Source: Streptomyces sp. V3I8 (GTDB taxonomy: Bacteria > Actinomycetota > Actinomycetes > Streptomycetales > Streptomycetaceae). From it: a stretch of DNA of 64,000 bases. The stretch spans positions 1,426,001 to 1,490,000 of the forward strand of contig NZ_JAUSZL010000002.1 of NCBI RefSeq assembly GCF_030817535.1. The letters run 5' to 3'. Position numbers and translations under genes: made by a program. This document shows, one piece after another, positions 26,145 to 35,627 of this stretch (the stretch's first letter is position 1; each line of letters starts with the position of its first letter). Under the pieces are notes generated by a model. It saw nothing but the letters and a program-made list of their open reading frames with translations, searched no databases and had not been told where the DNA came from.

Positions 26145-27062
26145 CTATCCCATATCAGGGACGACGGGTGCCGCCTCCGCCAGTGCGTCGAGCACCGGCC
26201 GGATCAGCGGATGGGCCTCGGCCCCCCGGCGTACCGCGGCGAAGACCCGGCGGGTGGGGGCGACACCGTCGACGGGGCGTACGACCACGCCCGCGAGGTC
26301 CATGCCGTGCAGGGCCGAGCGCGGGACCAGGGCGACCCCCGCGTCCGCCGACGCCAGCGCGACGACCGCGCGGAAGTCGTCCGAGGAGTGTTCGAGGGCG
26401 GGCTGGAAACCGGCGTGCTCGCAGGCCAGGACCACCACGTCGTGGCAGGGGTTGCCCGGGTACGGACCGATCCACGGGTCCTTCGCCAGCTCGGCCAGCG
26501 GCACCTGCGTACGGTCGGCGAGGCGGTGGCCCTGCGGTACGACGGCATCGAACGGCTCGGCGTACAGCGAGATGTGCGCGAGGCGGGGGTCGTCGGGGTC
26601 CGGGGCGCCCCGGTACTCGACGGCGACCGCCACGTCGACCTGCCGGTCGAGCACCATCGGCAGGCTGGCGTCGCCCTCGGCGTCCTGGACGCGCAGCCGG
26701 ATGCCGGGCGCCGTGTGCGCGAGGCGGGCCAGGGCGGGCGCGACGACGAGGCCGATGCCGGTCGCGAAGGAGGCGACGGTGACCGTGCCGGCCGAACCCG
26801 AGCTGTAGGCGGCGAGCTCCGCCTCGGCCCGCTCCAGCTGCGCGAGGACCGCGTTGGTGTGGCCCAGCAGGATCTCGCCCGCGGGAGTCAGCCGTACGCC
26901 CCGGGCGCCGCGCTCCACCAGCCGGTGCCCCGTCTCCTGCTCCAGGGCGGTCAGCTGCTGGGAGACCGCGGAGGGGGTGAGGTAGAGCGCGGCGGCGGCG
27001 GCGGTCACCGTACGGTGGTCCGCGACCGCTCGGAGGATGTGCAGCCGCCGCGCTTCGATCAT
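26145..27062 (-). CDS. LysR-family transcriptional regulator
   Basis: 305 residues. The N-terminal winged helix-turn-helix is at about 2-60 (RRLHILRAVADHRTVTAAAA, then LYLTPSAVSQQLTALEQETG), followed by a linker helix and a periplasmic-binding-like effector domain. The start is ATG 27062, 21 bp after the stop of kbl on the same strand. This suggests co-transcription with tdh-kbl and a role in threonine/glycine catabolism, although LysR genes are more often divergent from their targets. The ligand is unknown. Confidence 0.9.
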   Translation of the reverse strand: MIEARRLHILRAVADHRTVTAAAAALYLTPSAVSQQLTALEQETGHRLVERGARGVRLTPAGEILLGHTNAVLAQLERAEAELAAYSSGSAGTVTVASFATGIGLVVAPALARLAHTAPGIRLRVQDAEGDASLPMVLDRQVDVAVAVEYRGAPDPDDPRLAHISLYAEPFDAVVPQGHRLADRTQVPLAELAKDPWIGPYPGNPCHDVVVLACEHAGFQPALEHSSDDFRAVVALASADAGVALVPRSALHGMDLAGVVVRPVDGVAPTRRVFAAVRRGAEAHPLIRPVLDALAEAAPVVPDMG

Positions 27063-27083
27063 GCGGCCGATTCTCTCAGGGAT

Positions 27084-28286
27084 TCAGCCGGTTTCGGCCG
27101 CCAGCTCGGCGCGGGCGGCCACGAAGGCGTCCACCGCGCGGTCGACGTCCTCGGTGGAGTGCGCGGCGGACAGCTGTACGCGGATGCGGGCCTTGCCCTG
27201 CGGGACCACGGGGTACGAGAAACCGATCACGTACACACCGCGCTCCAGGAGCAGCTCCGCCATCCGGCCCGCGACGGTCGCGTCCCCGATCATCACCGGG
27301 GCGATGGCGTGGTCGCCGGGGAGGATGTCGAAGCCCTCCCCGGTCATCCGGGAGCGGAACAGCGCGGTGTTGGCGGCGAGCCGCTCGCGCAGGTCGTCCG
27401 CCGACTCCAGCAGGTCGAGCACCTTGAGCGAGGCGGCGGCGATCACCGGGGCCAGGGTGTTCGAGAAGAGGTACGGGCGCGACCGCTGGCGCAGCAGCGC
27501 GACGATCTCGGCGCGGGCGGCGACGTAACCGCCCGACGCGCCGCCGAGGGCCTTGCCGAGGGTGCCGGTGATGATGTCGACGCGGTCCATCACGCCGTGG
27601 AGTTCGGGAGTGCCGCGCCCGCCGGGACCGACGAAGCCGACGGCGTGCGAGTCGTCGACCATCACCATCGCGTCGTAGCGGTCGGCGAGGTCGCAGATCT
27701 CGCGCAGCGGGGCCACGTACCCGTCCATGGAGAACACGCCGTCGGTGACGATCAGCCTGCGGCGGGCGCCCGCGGCCTCCTTCAACTGCTGTTCCAGATC
27801 GGCGAGATCACGGTTCGCGTAGCGGAACCTGCGAGCCTTGGAGAGCCGGATGCCGTCGATGATCGACGCGTGGTTGAGGGCGTCGGAGATCACCGCGTCC
27901 TCCGCGCCGAGCAGGGTCTCGAACACTCCGCCGTTGGCGTCGAAGCAGGACGAGTAGAGGATCGTGTCCTCCTGGCCGAGGAACGCGGACAGCCGCGCCT
28001 CCAGCTCCTTGTGCACCTCCTGCGTACCACAGATGAAGCGCACGGACGCCATGCCGTAGCCCCAGCGGTCGAGCGCCTCGTGGGCGGCGGCCACGACCTC
28101 CGGGTGGTCGGCGAGACCGAGGTAGTTGTTGGCGCAGAAGTTGAGGACCTCACCGGGCCGGCCGCCCGCGGTGACGCTGACGGTCGCGGACTGCGGGGTG
28201 CCGATGACGCGCTCGGGCTTGTGCAGTCCCGCGGCGCGGATCTCTTCGAGGGTGGTGCGGAGGTCGTCGCGTACGGAGTCGAACAT
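27084..28286 (-). CDS. kbl: Glycine C-acetyltransferase (2-amino-3-ketobutyrate CoA ligase)
   Basis: 400-residue PLP enzyme of the alpha-oxoamine synthase family. It cleaves 2-amino-3-ketobutyrate with CoA to glycine and acetyl-CoA, the second step of threonine degradation. Visible features are [14 protein letters not shown] near residue 50, [34 protein letters not shown] (PLP-binding Asp and His) and the PLP lysine in [14 protein letters not shown] near 247. Of two tandem ATGs the second (28286) has AAGGA at better spacing. It lies 76 bp behind tdh, the usual partner. Confidence 0.94.
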   Translation of the reverse strand: MFDSVRDDLRTTLEEIRAAGLHKPERVIGTPQSATVSVTAGGRPGEVLNFCANNYLGLADHPEVVAAAHEALDRWGYGMASVRFICGTQEVHKELEARLSAFLGQEDTILYSSCFDANGGVFETLLGAEDAVISDALNHASIIDGIRLSKARRFRYANRDLADLEQQLKEAAGARRRLIVTDGVFSMDGYVAPLREICDLADRYDAMVMVDDSHAVGFVGPGGRGTPELHGVMDRVDIITGTLGKALGGASGGYVAARAEIVALLRQRSRPYLFSNTLAPVIAAASLKVLDLLESADDLRERLAANTALFRSRMTGEGFDILPGDHAIAPVMIGDATVAGRMAELLLERGVYVIGFSYPVVPQGKARIRVQLSAAHSTEDVDRAVDAFVAARAELAAETG

Positions 28287-28362
28287 CATCAGTCCTTACA
28301 GAGTCCGGAGGCCCTGGGGCGTCCGGTTCCTTACGGGGTCCAGGTCCTGCACGGCCCAGGTC

Positions 28363-29391
28363 CTACGTGGTCCAGTCGAGGATGACCTTGCCGCCGCGGC
28401 CGCTCGCCGCGTCCTCGAAGGCCGCCTCGAAGTCGCGGTGGCCGTAGCGGCCGGTGATGACGGGCGCGAGGTCGAGGCCGCCTTCGAGGAGGACGGACAT
28501 CGCGTACCAGGTCTCGAACATCTCCCGGCCGTAGACGCCCTTGATCGTGATCATGGAGGTGACGATCCGGGACCAGTCGACGGCGAACTCCTCGGACGGC
28601 AGTCCGAGCATGGCGATCCGGCCGCCGTGCGTCATGTTGGCGAGCATGTCCCGCATCGCGACCGGGTTGCCGGACATCTCCAGGCCGATGTCGAAGCCCT
28701 CGCGCAGGCCCAGGGCGCGCTGCCCGTCCACGATGCCCGACTCGGCCACGTTCAGCGCCAGGCTGACGCCGATCTTGCGCGCCAGCTCCAGACGGTCCTC
28801 GCTGACGTCGGTGATCACGACGTGCCGGGCGCCCGCGTGCCGGGCGACGGCGGCGGCCATCAGACCGATGGGACCCGCGCCGGTGATCAGTACGTCCTCC
28901 CCGACCAGCGGGAACGACAGCGCGGTGTGCACGGCGTTGCCGAACGGGTCGAAGATCGCGGCCACGTCGAGGTCGACGGGAACGCGGTGCACCCAGACGT
29001 TGGACGCGGGCAGCGCCACGTACTCGGCGAACGCGCCGTCGCGGCCGACCCCGAGCCCCACCGTCGCGCGGCACAGGTGGCGCCGGCCGGCCTGGCAGTT
29101 GCGGCACTTCCCGCAGACGAGGTGGCCCTCGCCGCTGACCCGGTCGCCCACGGCGATGTCGCCGGCGTCGCGGCCCGTCTCCACGACCTCGCCGACGAAC
29201 TCGTGGCCGAGCACGAGCGGTGCCTCGACGGTCTGCCGCGCCCAGCCGTCCCAGTTGCGGATGTGCAGGTCGGTGCCGCAGATCCCGGTCCTGAGGACCT
29301 TGATCAGTACGTCGCCGGGGCCGATGACCGGCTCCGGTACGTCCATGAGCCGCAGCCCGGGCTCCGCCTTCTCCTTGACCAGCGCCTTCAA
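28363..29391 (-). CDS. tdh: L-threonine 3-dehydrogenase
   Basis: 342-residue zinc- and NAD-dependent medium-chain dehydrogenase that oxidises L-threonine to 2-amino-3-ketobutyrate. Catalytic zinc ligands are in CGTDLHI and GHEFVGEV; the structural zinc site is [15 protein letters not shown]; the nucleotide fold is [13 protein letters not shown]. The TTG at 29391 (reading MKALVKE) is chosen because GGGAG lies just upstream and the length then matches E. coli Tdh (341); the frame to 29502 has no family sequence. It forms an operon with kbl. Confidence 0.93.
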   Translation of the reverse strand: MKALVKEKAEPGLRLMDVPEPVIGPGDVLIKVLRTGICGTDLHIRNWDGWARQTVEAPLVLGHEFVGEVVETGRDAGDIAVGDRVSGEGHLVCGKCRNCQAGRRHLCRATVGLGVGRDGAFAEYVALPASNVWVHRVPVDLDVAAIFDPFGNAVHTALSFPLVGEDVLITGAGPIGLMAAAVARHAGARHVVITDVSEDRLELARKIGVSLALNVAESGIVDGQRALGLREGFDIGLEMSGNPVAMRDMLANMTHGGRIAMLGLPSEEFAVDWSRIVTSMITIKGVYGREMFETWYAMSVLLEGGLDLAPVITGRYGHRDFEAAFEDAASGRGGKVILDWTT

Positions 29392-29550
29392 CGGGGCTCC
29401 CGTGCGTGAGGTCCCGGTTCCGGACACGCCGAAGCACACCCGCACCGGGGAGAGGAGTGGATTCGACCAGCAATCTGCCGTACGCGGGTGCTCCGGGTCC
29501 ATCGAGGTTTTCTTAAGCGGCGCCGCAGCTTTCCTTCACACCCGCGCCGG

Positions 29551-30168
29551 TCAGAAGCCGCCCTCGCGCAGTTCGAGCTGCTCGACCAGTTCCGCCGCCA
29601 TGGCCTTGATGGTGTCCAGGCCGGATCTTCCCCACGGCCGGGGCTCGACATCGGTGACGCACACCGTGCCGAGTGCGATACCGGTGCGGTCGAGAAGCGG
29701 GGCGCCGAGGTAGGAGCGGATGCCGAACTCGTCGACGACCGGGTTGCCCGCGAAGCGCGGATAGTCCCGGACGTCCTCCAGGACCAGGGCCTTGCGGCGG
29801 ACCACCACATGCGGGCAGAACCCGTAGTCGCGGGTCATGTGGCGGCCGGCCCCGAACCGCGCGCCCTGCGCGCGGCCTCCGTCCCTGTCACCACCGCCCG
29901 CACCGCCGGTGCCGTTGCCGGTCACAGCGGTGTGCCGGGCGTGCCGGGTGTGCAGTCCGGCGAAGAACTGCCCCTCCTCGCCGATGAAGTTGACCAGCGC
30001 GTACGGCGCCCCGGCCAGTTCGGCGAGCCCTCGCGCGAACGCGTCGAGGGCCGGTTCCGCGTGCTCGCCGAGGCCCAGCACACGCAGTCGGCGCGTCCTG
30101 GCCGGCGCCTCCTTGTCCTCGGGGGTGAGCAGCAGCCGACCGGCCGGACGCGGCGGGTCGTAGCTCAT
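29551..30168 (-). CDS. GAF-domain protein of the conservon
   Basis: 205 residues with a single GAF domain covering about residues 35-195: ALVNFIGEEGQFFAGLHT, then RDYGFCPHVVVRRKALVLEDV and FAGNPVVDEFGIRSYLGAPL, ending in LGTVCVTDVEPRPWG. A Gly-rich insert lies after the first strands. Its ATG overlaps the cvnD stop (ATGA at 30165-30168), so it is the fifth translationally coupled member of the conservon. GAF domains bind small ligands or redox cofactors; C-x-H in FCPHVV is typical of this subgroup. No output domain is attached. Confidence 0.85.
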   Translation of the reverse strand: MSYDPPRPAGRLLLTPEDKEAPARTRRLRVLGLGEHAEPALDAFARGLAELAGAPYALVNFIGEEGQFFAGLHTRHARHTAVTGNGTGGAGGGDRDGGRAQGARFGAGRHMTRDYGFCPHVVVRRKALVLEDVRDYPRFAGNPVVDEFGIRSYLGAPLLDRTGIALGTVCVTDVEPRPWGRSGLDTIKAMAAELVEQLELREGGF

Positions 30169-30764
30169 GTGTGGGCTCCGTGGCTCGGGGCGCGCGAGGG
30201 CGCGTGGGCGAGCAGATGGCGTACCAGGGTGAGCAGTGTCTGCACCCCCGAGCTGGAGATCCGCGCGTCGCAGCGGACCACCGGCACGTCCGGGTCGAGG
30301 TCGATGGCCGACCGCACCTCCTCCGGGTCGTAGCGGAAGCCGCCGTCGAACTCGTTGACGGCGACGATGAACCCGAGGCCGCGCTGCTCGAAGAAGTCGA
30401 CGGCGGCGAAGCACTCCTCCAGGCGGCGGGTGTCGGCGAGGACGACCGCGCCCAGCGCTCCTTCGGAGAGCTCGTCCCACATGAACCAGAACCGCTCCTG
30501 TCCGGGCGTGCCGAACAGGTACAGCACGTGTTCCGGATCGAGGGTGATGCGCCCGAAGTCCATCGCGACGGTCGTCTCGACCTTGTTCTCGATGCCGTCG
30601 AGGTTGTCGGTCGCGGCGCTGACCGTGGTCAGCAGTTCCTCCGTGCTGAGCGGCGCGATCTCGCTCACCGCGCCGACGAAGGTGGTCTTGCCCACTCCGA
30701 ACCCTCCCGCCACCAGGATCTTCAGTGCGGTGGGGAACGGGTCAGAGCTGTCGTCGTAGTCCAT
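30165..30764 (-). CDS. cvnD: Conservon GTPase CvnD
   Basis: 199-residue Ras/MglA-like GTP-binding protein. The P-loop is GGFGVGKTTFVGAVSE (about 17-32), the switch II region FGTPGQERFWFMWDEL (about 82-97), and G4 reads NEFD instead of NKxD. Conservons are Streptomyces operons of a sensor-kinase-like protein, a roadblock protein, a DUF742 protein and this GTPase, thought to form a membrane-associated complex analogous to eukaryotic G-protein systems. It overlaps cvnC by 23 bp and the GAF gene by four. Confidence 0.92.
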   Translation of the reverse strand: MDYDDSSDPFPTALKILVAGGFGVGKTTFVGAVSEIAPLSTEELLTTVSAATDNLDGIENKVETTVAMDFGRITLDPEHVLYLFGTPGQERFWFMWDELSEGALGAVVLADTRRLEECFAAVDFFEQRGLGFIVAVNEFDGGFRYDPEEVRSAIDLDPDVPVVRCDARISSSGVQTLLTLVRHLLAHAPSRAPSHGAHT

Positions 30765-31113
30765 CGAGCACTGCCTCCAGAAGAGACCGGTCAGTGGGGT
30801 TGTGGTGGAACGTGGGGGGCTTCGTGGACAGCGCCCCGCAGTCGACGAGGTCGGACAGCAGCACCTTGGTGACCGCCGCCGGCAGCCTCAGATGAGCGGC
30901 GACCTCGGCCACCGACACGGGGTCCCGGCACAGTTCGAGTGCCTGCGTGTGTTCGGGACCGAGGTAGCCGAGGGGGGTGACGCCGGTGGACCGCACGTGG
31001 GACAGCAGGTCGAGCGCGGTGCTCGGCCGGGTCCGGCCGTTGCTGACCTGGTAGGGCCGCACCAGGCGTCCGGCCGCGCCGTCGAGCCAGGGCCCGTCAC
31101 CGGCCGCGTTCAA
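30742..31113 (-). CDS. cvnC: Conservon DUF742 protein CvnC
   Basis: 123 residues, DUF742: an N-terminal LVRPYQVSNGRTRP, then TALDLLSHV and a winged-helix-like core RDPVSVAEVAAHLRLPAAVTKVLLSDLVD. DUF742 proteins are conserved conservon partners with a likely DNA- or protein-binding winged helix. The TTG start at 31113 overlaps the cvnB stop (TTGA), so translation is coupled; no other start fits. Role inferred from the family context. Confidence 0.92.
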   Translation of the reverse strand: MNAAGDGPWLDGAAGRLVRPYQVSNGRTRPSTALDLLSHVRSTGVTPLGYLGPEHTQALELCRDPVSVAEVAAHLRLPAAVTKVLLSDLVDCGALSTKPPTFHHNPTDRSLLEAVLDGLRRQL

Positions 31114-31544
31114 GGCCTCATCGCCGGCGGTTCGGCGGAGTGCTGTCGCGGCGCCGTCATGAGGTACGGGCGGACGCTCTTGACCAGCATCGCCATCTCG
31201 TAGCCGAGCACGGCCGCGTCGGCGTCGCGGCCGGCGAGCACGGCGAGACAGGTGCCGGAGCCCGCGGTGGACACGAACAGCAGCGTGGAGTCCAGCTCGA
31301 CGACGACCTGGCGTACGCCGCCGCCGTCGCCGAAGCGGACGCCCGCGCTGCGTCCCAGGGAGTAGAGCCCGGAGGCCAGGGCGGCCATGTGGTCGGCGCT
31401 GTCGGGGTCGAGCCCGTGCACCGATTTCACCAGGCCGTCGCAGGAGAGCAGCACCGCGCTTCTGGTGTGCGGTACGCGCTGCACCAAGCCACTCATCAGC
31501 CAGTCGAGGTCGGATGCGTGGCCGGTCGGCACATCGCTCGCCAT
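31110..31544 (-). CDS. cvnB: Conservon roadblock/LC7 protein CvnB
   Basis: 144 residues, roadblock/LC7 domain, the predicted GTPase-regulating partner of CvnD. Visible segments are DLDWLMSGLVQRVPHTRSAVLLSCDGL, HMAALASGLYSLGRS and VVVELDSTLLFVSTAGSGTCLAVLA. The ATG at 31544 has AAGGAG ten bases upstream. The open frame runs much further upstream across cvnA in another reading frame; that extension is a shadow. Confidence 0.92.
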   Translation of the reverse strand: MASDVPTGHASDLDWLMSGLVQRVPHTRSAVLLSCDGLVKSVHGLDPDSADHMAALASGLYSLGRSAGVRFGDGGGVRQVVVELDSTLLFVSTAGSGTCLAVLAGRDADAAVLGYEMAMLVKSVRPYLMTAPRQHSAEPPAMRP

Positions 31545-31621
31545 GGGGGATCGACTCCTTGAAATACGAAGGTCTGCGGGAGCACAGGGGCGTCCGGGGG
31601 CGGACGCGGGGGTGGCGTGGT

Positions 31622-33739
31622 TCATCCGGCCGGTGTGCTCCCGTCGTGCCGGACGGTGAGACCGTGACCGGGCGCAGACGGCGCGGACGGCTCGAACGGG
31701 GCGGGCACCCCGGGCGGGGCGGACGGGACGGACGCCACGGACGGTTGGGGCCGCTCGGGCGGCACGGGCGGGTCGCCGCCGAAGGATGTCCCGTCCATGT
31801 GGTCGGGGCCGATGCGGTCGGCTTCCCCGTACGCGGGCTCGGCGTACCCGGGCTCGGCGTACCCGGGCTCGGCGTACGCGGGCTCCACGGGGAGGCCGCC
31901 CGCGAGCTCCGCTTCCCTGTGCTGGGCCTCGGCGAGCCCGATGCCCCGCTGGAACGCCGCCATCAGGCCGGGGTCGTGCTCCACGGGGAACTCTGACTCC
32001 TGCCGGGGCGCGGGTCCGCCGCGCAGCTCCGGCGCTATGTGCTCCTGGGCCCGCCGCTTGGGCAGCCGGGGCCGGCTCATGCTGCCGCGCACCGTGCCGT
32101 TGCGCGGGGTGGGCGGCGCGAGCGTGTGCTCGGCGACCGCCTGCCTGTCGTCGGGCCGGATGCCGGGAACGGCCTCCGCGGGGTTGGCCCGTGTCCCGGC
32201 ACCGCGCACCGGGAGCGGGTCGGGGCCGCCTGCGCCGCCCCGGCCGTTCACGGCGGTCGGCCCGACGGAGGTGTCCCGCTGGGGCAGCGGCAGCGGCAGC
32301 GGCAGCGGCTGCGACCGGGGCGCGGGCCCGGCCGCTCCGGCCGCATGAGCGGACACTTCCGGCAGGGGCACCCCATGGGCCGGCGTTCCATGGCCGGGGG
32401 TGCCGTGGGCCGGAGCGCCCGGTCCGGGCGTGCCGTGGGCAGGCGTGCCGTGCGCCGGGGCCACGTGCGTGGGCGCCCCGTGCGCAGGGACCTCGGCCCC
32501 GCCGCCCACCGCCCGGGCCGGGCCGGAGCCCGGCTCCGCGCCCAGCAGCGCCTGCGGCACGACCAGCACGGCCTGTACGCCGCCGTAGATGTTGGTCTGC
32601 AGCCGGACGGTGATCCCGTGCCGGCGCGCGAGCTGCGAGACCACGAACAGCCCGATCCGGCCGTCCTGCAGCAGGCTCGCCACGTTCACCTGGTCGGGGT
32701 CGGCGAGCAGCGTGTTCATCCTGTGCTGCTCGGCCAGCGGCATCCCGAGCCCGCGGTCCTCGACCTCGACGGCGAGCCCGGACGTGACGATGTCGGCCCG
32801 CAGCAGCACCTGGGTGTGCGGCGCCGAGAACACCGTGGCGTTCTCGACGAGTTCGGCCAGCAGGTGGATCACGTCGGCCACGGCGTGCCCGCGCACGGTC
32901 CCGTTGATCGGCGGTACGAGCTTGACCCGGGAGTACTGCTCGACCTCCGCGGTGGCGGACCGCAGCACCTCGGTCATGGAGACCGGGTTGCTCCACTGGC
33001 GGCGCGAGACGGCGCCGCCGAGCACCGCGAGGTTCTCGGCGTGGCGCCGGATGCGGGTGGCGAGGTGGTCGACGTGGAAGAGGCCCTTGAGCAGGTCCGG
33101 GTCCTCGATCTGGTTCTCGAGCTCGTCGAGGATCGAGATCTCGCGGTGCACCAGGGACTGCAGCCGCCGGGCCAGGTTGACGAAGACCTCGACCTTCTGC
33201 TCGCTGCCCGCGTGGCTGGAGAGCTGGGAGGCCTGGACCACCGCGGTGACCGCGCCGTCGTGGGCGGACGCCAGGTCCTCGGCGAGCAGGTCGAAGTCGT
33301 CGGCGTCCGGGGCGGGCCGGCCGCGCTGTCTGCGGGCGGGCGGCCCGTCCCCGCGGCGCAGCGTCTCGACGAGGGTGAGCAGCTCGGCCTGGCCGCGGGC
33401 GCTGGCGCGGCGCAGTGATCCGATGCGGTCGTGCACGGACCGGGCGGCGCGGCCGGCCGCCACGGCGGCGACGACGATGCCCGCGAGGGCGACACCGACG
33501 GCTCCGGTGAGCACGATCCACAGCGTGGGGCCGGGGTGTGCGCCGGTCGTGCGGACGGTGAAGAGCACGGCGGCACTGCCGCTGAGCGCCACCGCGATGG
33601 GCGGCAGGAGCGCGAGGCGGAGCAGCTGGGGCCGTATGTGGGCCTCGGGCAGCGTGGGGGCGGGGTGAGGGACCGGCCGCCCGTGCCGCCCGCCCTCGCG
33701 GCGGTCTGCGCGTGCGGCCGGTGCGCGAAGGTGAGACAT
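31622..33739 (-). CDS. cvnA: Conservon sensor-kinase-like protein CvnA
   Basis: 705 residues. A cytoplasmic N-terminus is followed by two membrane helices (about 40-62 and 74-96), a helical dimerisation region and a GHKL ATPase domain with the N box LLAELVENATVFS (about 303-315), EVEDRGLGMPLAEQ (G1 box) and GLFVVSQLARRHG. The His-box phospho-acceptor region is degenerate, as usual for CvnA. The C-terminal 300 residues are low complexity, including PAHGTP-type and GYAEP-type tandem repeats, variable between conservons. It heads the operon cvnA-B-C-D-GAF. Confidence 0.9.
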   Translation of the reverse strand: MSHLRAPAARADRREGGRHGRPVPHPAPTLPEAHIRPQLLRLALLPPIAVALSGSAAVLFTVRTTGAHPGPTLWIVLTGAVGVALAGIVVAAVAAGRAARSVHDRIGSLRRASARGQAELLTLVETLRRGDGPPARRQRGRPAPDADDFDLLAEDLASAHDGAVTAVVQASQLSSHAGSEQKVEVFVNLARRLQSLVHREISILDELENQIEDPDLLKGLFHVDHLATRIRRHAENLAVLGGAVSRRQWSNPVSMTEVLRSATAEVEQYSRVKLVPPINGTVRGHAVADVIHLLAELVENATVFSAPHTQVLLRADIVTSGLAVEVEDRGLGMPLAEQHRMNTLLADPDQVNVASLLQDGRIGLFVVSQLARRHGITVRLQTNIYGGVQAVLVVPQALLGAEPGSGPARAVGGGAEVPAHGAPTHVAPAHGTPAHGTPGPGAPAHGTPGHGTPAHGVPLPEVSAHAAGAAGPAPRSQPLPLPLPLPQRDTSVGPTAVNGRGGAGGPDPLPVRGAGTRANPAEAVPGIRPDDRQAVAEHTLAPPTPRNGTVRGSMSRPRLPKRRAQEHIAPELRGGPAPRQESEFPVEHDPGLMAAFQRGIGLAEAQHREAELAGGLPVEPAYAEPGYAEPGYAEPAYGEADRIGPDHMDGTSFGGDPPVPPERPQPSVASVPSAPPGVPAPFEPSAPSAPGHGLTVRHDGSTPAG

Positions 33740-34110
33740 CGACGTCCTCGTACTGGTGTGTCGGGGCTGTGGGGGCTCCCCCGGGCTGCGACCGGCGCCC
33801 GCTCCGGACGGGGCGTACGCGATCGCGGTGCCGGGCGCACCGGGCCGGAGAATCCGGTCCGGTACCGCTCAGCGGCCACTCACGGTAGTCGTGACAGCAC
33901 CATGTGCGGTGAGCAGTTGACAAAGTCCGACGGCCGACGTCCCTCTCCGGTGTGAGCGTTCGTACGACAGCCCGATAAGTCACTCGAACGCATGCGCGTC
34001 TGACGCCGCGAACCGATCACACCTGGTCAGAAGCGGTCAGCAGAAAACGGCGAGGGCCGGGGAGCGGTGTGCTCCCCGGCCCTCGCCGATCGCCTTCCGG
34101 CACCTCCGGA
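33740..34110. other. Conservon upstream region and terminator of the MBL gene
   Basis: 371 bp without a gene. It holds the presumed conservon promoter and, at 34051-34085, a 15-bp hairpin (CGAGGGCCGGGGAGC and complement, loop GGTGT) that ends the minus-strand MBL transcript. No operator is evident. Confidence 0.55.
34051..34085 (-). terminator. Hairpin terminator after MBL hydrolase gene
   Basis: Perfect 15-bp stem CGAGGGCCGGGGAGC / GCTCCCCGGCCCTCG with a 5-base loop, 26 bp beyond the MBL stop codon. Confidence 0.75.
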
Positions 34111-35325
34111 TCACCCGGTCGGGACGGATTCCGGCTCTCCGCTGTCCACCGCGGTGCCGGCCGCCCGGTCACGCGGTGTGTCGCGGACCGTCTCCCCGGC
34201 CACGGGCCAGCCGCCCCGCGGCGCCAGCGCCACACCGCGCCACCAGGGCTCGGACGGAACGGCCTCGGCCGTGGGTTCGAAGGGCTCACCGGGACGGGGC
34301 AGCGCGATCCGGGCGCCGGCCTCCCGGGCGGCGGCGACGGTGCCCTCGCCGGGCTCGGCCCACGGGTGCGTCGCGAGGTTGAACGTGGCCCAGTGGATCG
34401 GCATCATCACGCCGGAGGGCGCGGCGCCCTGCAGGTCGAGGTGGGCGCGCATGCCCTCCTCGGGCGTCATGTGGATGTCGGGCCAGAACTCGCTGTACGC
34501 GCCGATCTGGATCATCGTGGCGTCGAAGGGGCCGTACGCCGCGCCGATGTCCTTGAAACCGGTGAAGTACCCGGTGTCGCCGCTGTGGTAGATCCGGTGC
34601 TCGTCGCCCGCGACCACCCAGGAGGCCCAGAGGGTGTGCTGCGTGTTGCGCAGGCCGCGGCCGCAGAAGTGGCGGGCCGGGGTGGCGGTCAGGGAGATGC
34701 CGCCGACCTTCGTCGTCTCGTGCCAGTCCAGCTCGCGCAGCCGGTCCGCCGGGACGCCCCAGTGCTCCAGGTGGGCGCCGACGCCGAGGGGCACCGCGAA
34801 CACCGTGTCCGTACCGGCCAGTGCCTTGATCGTGGGCAGGTCGAGGTGGTCGTAGTGGTCGTGCGAGATGACCACCACGTCGACCGGGCCGAGCGCCGCC
34901 AGCGGCACGGGCGCGGGGTGCAGCCGCTTGGGGCCGGCGAAGGCGAACGGGGAGCACCTCTCGCCCCAGACGGGGTCGAAGAGCACCCGGTGCCCGTCGA
35001 TCTCGGCGAGCACGCTGGAGTGGCCCATCCATGTGATCCGCAGCCCGGAGGCGGGAGGCTTCGCGAGGTCGGCGAGGGTCGTGGCATGGACCGGCACGAC
35101 GCCCACCGGGGCCCGGTGGGCCCGCTCCTCCTTGCGGAAGTAGATCTTCGCCACCTCGAGCATGGCGCCCTCGGGACGGGGAGCCCCCTCGGGGTTGCGG
35201 AAGACACCGTCCGCGTAGTTCGGGGATCTGCGGATGCGCTCCATGCGCTCACCACTGGGATCCGCGCCGAAGGCGGCGGGGCGCAGAGCACGGAGCCCGG
35301 AGCTCAGGGAACGGGAACCGGTCAC
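34111..35325 (-). CDS. MBL-fold metallohydrolase (NAPE-PLD/UlaG-like)
   Basis: 404 residues. The metallo-beta-lactamase fold has ITWMGHSSVLAEIDGHRVLFDP at about residues 97-118, the metal motif SHDHYDHLD (H-x-H-x-D-H) near 155-163, RHFCGRGL, and HSGDTGYF near 244-251. Closest in pattern to the NAPE-PLD/UlaG group of L-ascorbate lactonase-like and phospholipase-D-like hydrolases. The GTG at 35325 follows GGAGGT; the ATG at 35358 is less well placed. Substrate unknown; a lipid or lactone is plausible from the family. Confidence 0.88.
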   Translation of the reverse strand: MTGSRSLSSGLRALRPAAFGADPSGERMERIRRSPNYADGVFRNPEGAPRPEGAMLEVAKIYFRKEERAHRAPVGVVPVHATTLADLAKPPASGLRITWMGHSSVLAEIDGHRVLFDPVWGERCSPFAFAGPKRLHPAPVPLAALGPVDVVVISHDHYDHLDLPTIKALAGTDTVFAVPLGVGAHLEHWGVPADRLRELDWHETTKVGGISLTATPARHFCGRGLRNTQHTLWASWVVAGDEHRIYHSGDTGYFTGFKDIGAAYGPFDATMIQIGAYSEFWPDIHMTPEEGMRAHLDLQGAAPSGVMMPIHWATFNLATHPWAEPGEGTVAAAREAGARIALPRPGEPFEPTAEAVPSEPWWRGVALAPRGGWPVAGETVRDTPRDRAAGTAVDSGEPESVPTG

Positions 35326-35627
35326 GGCACCTCCAGGTGGGTGGGTCTGTTTTTCCATTATGGTCACCGCCTCCGACAGCGCCGGGTCGGGCGCGTGACG
35401 GTGCGGTGTCCGTGCCGGGCACGGACGGGGTGCCGGACGTCCGTCCGGTGCGTCGGCAACCCCGCCCCGCCTCTTCGGCACCGACCGGTCGATACTGACC
35501 GATCATTCAGTAGCGAGAGTGCGGGACAGGCACCGGACACAGTGATGCGCCCGGCTCCCAGCGGGTGAAACGTTCCGGGGCCGGTCCCTGTTCCCGAATT
35601 GATGATCCCCGTTCCCGAGGAGACCGC

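Noticed and set aside
31545..33983. Giant fusion frame joining CvnB to a 800-residue Arg/Pro-rich region
   Set aside because: The extra part is the shadow of cvnA in another frame; the roadblock domain starts at 31544 behind AAGGAG.
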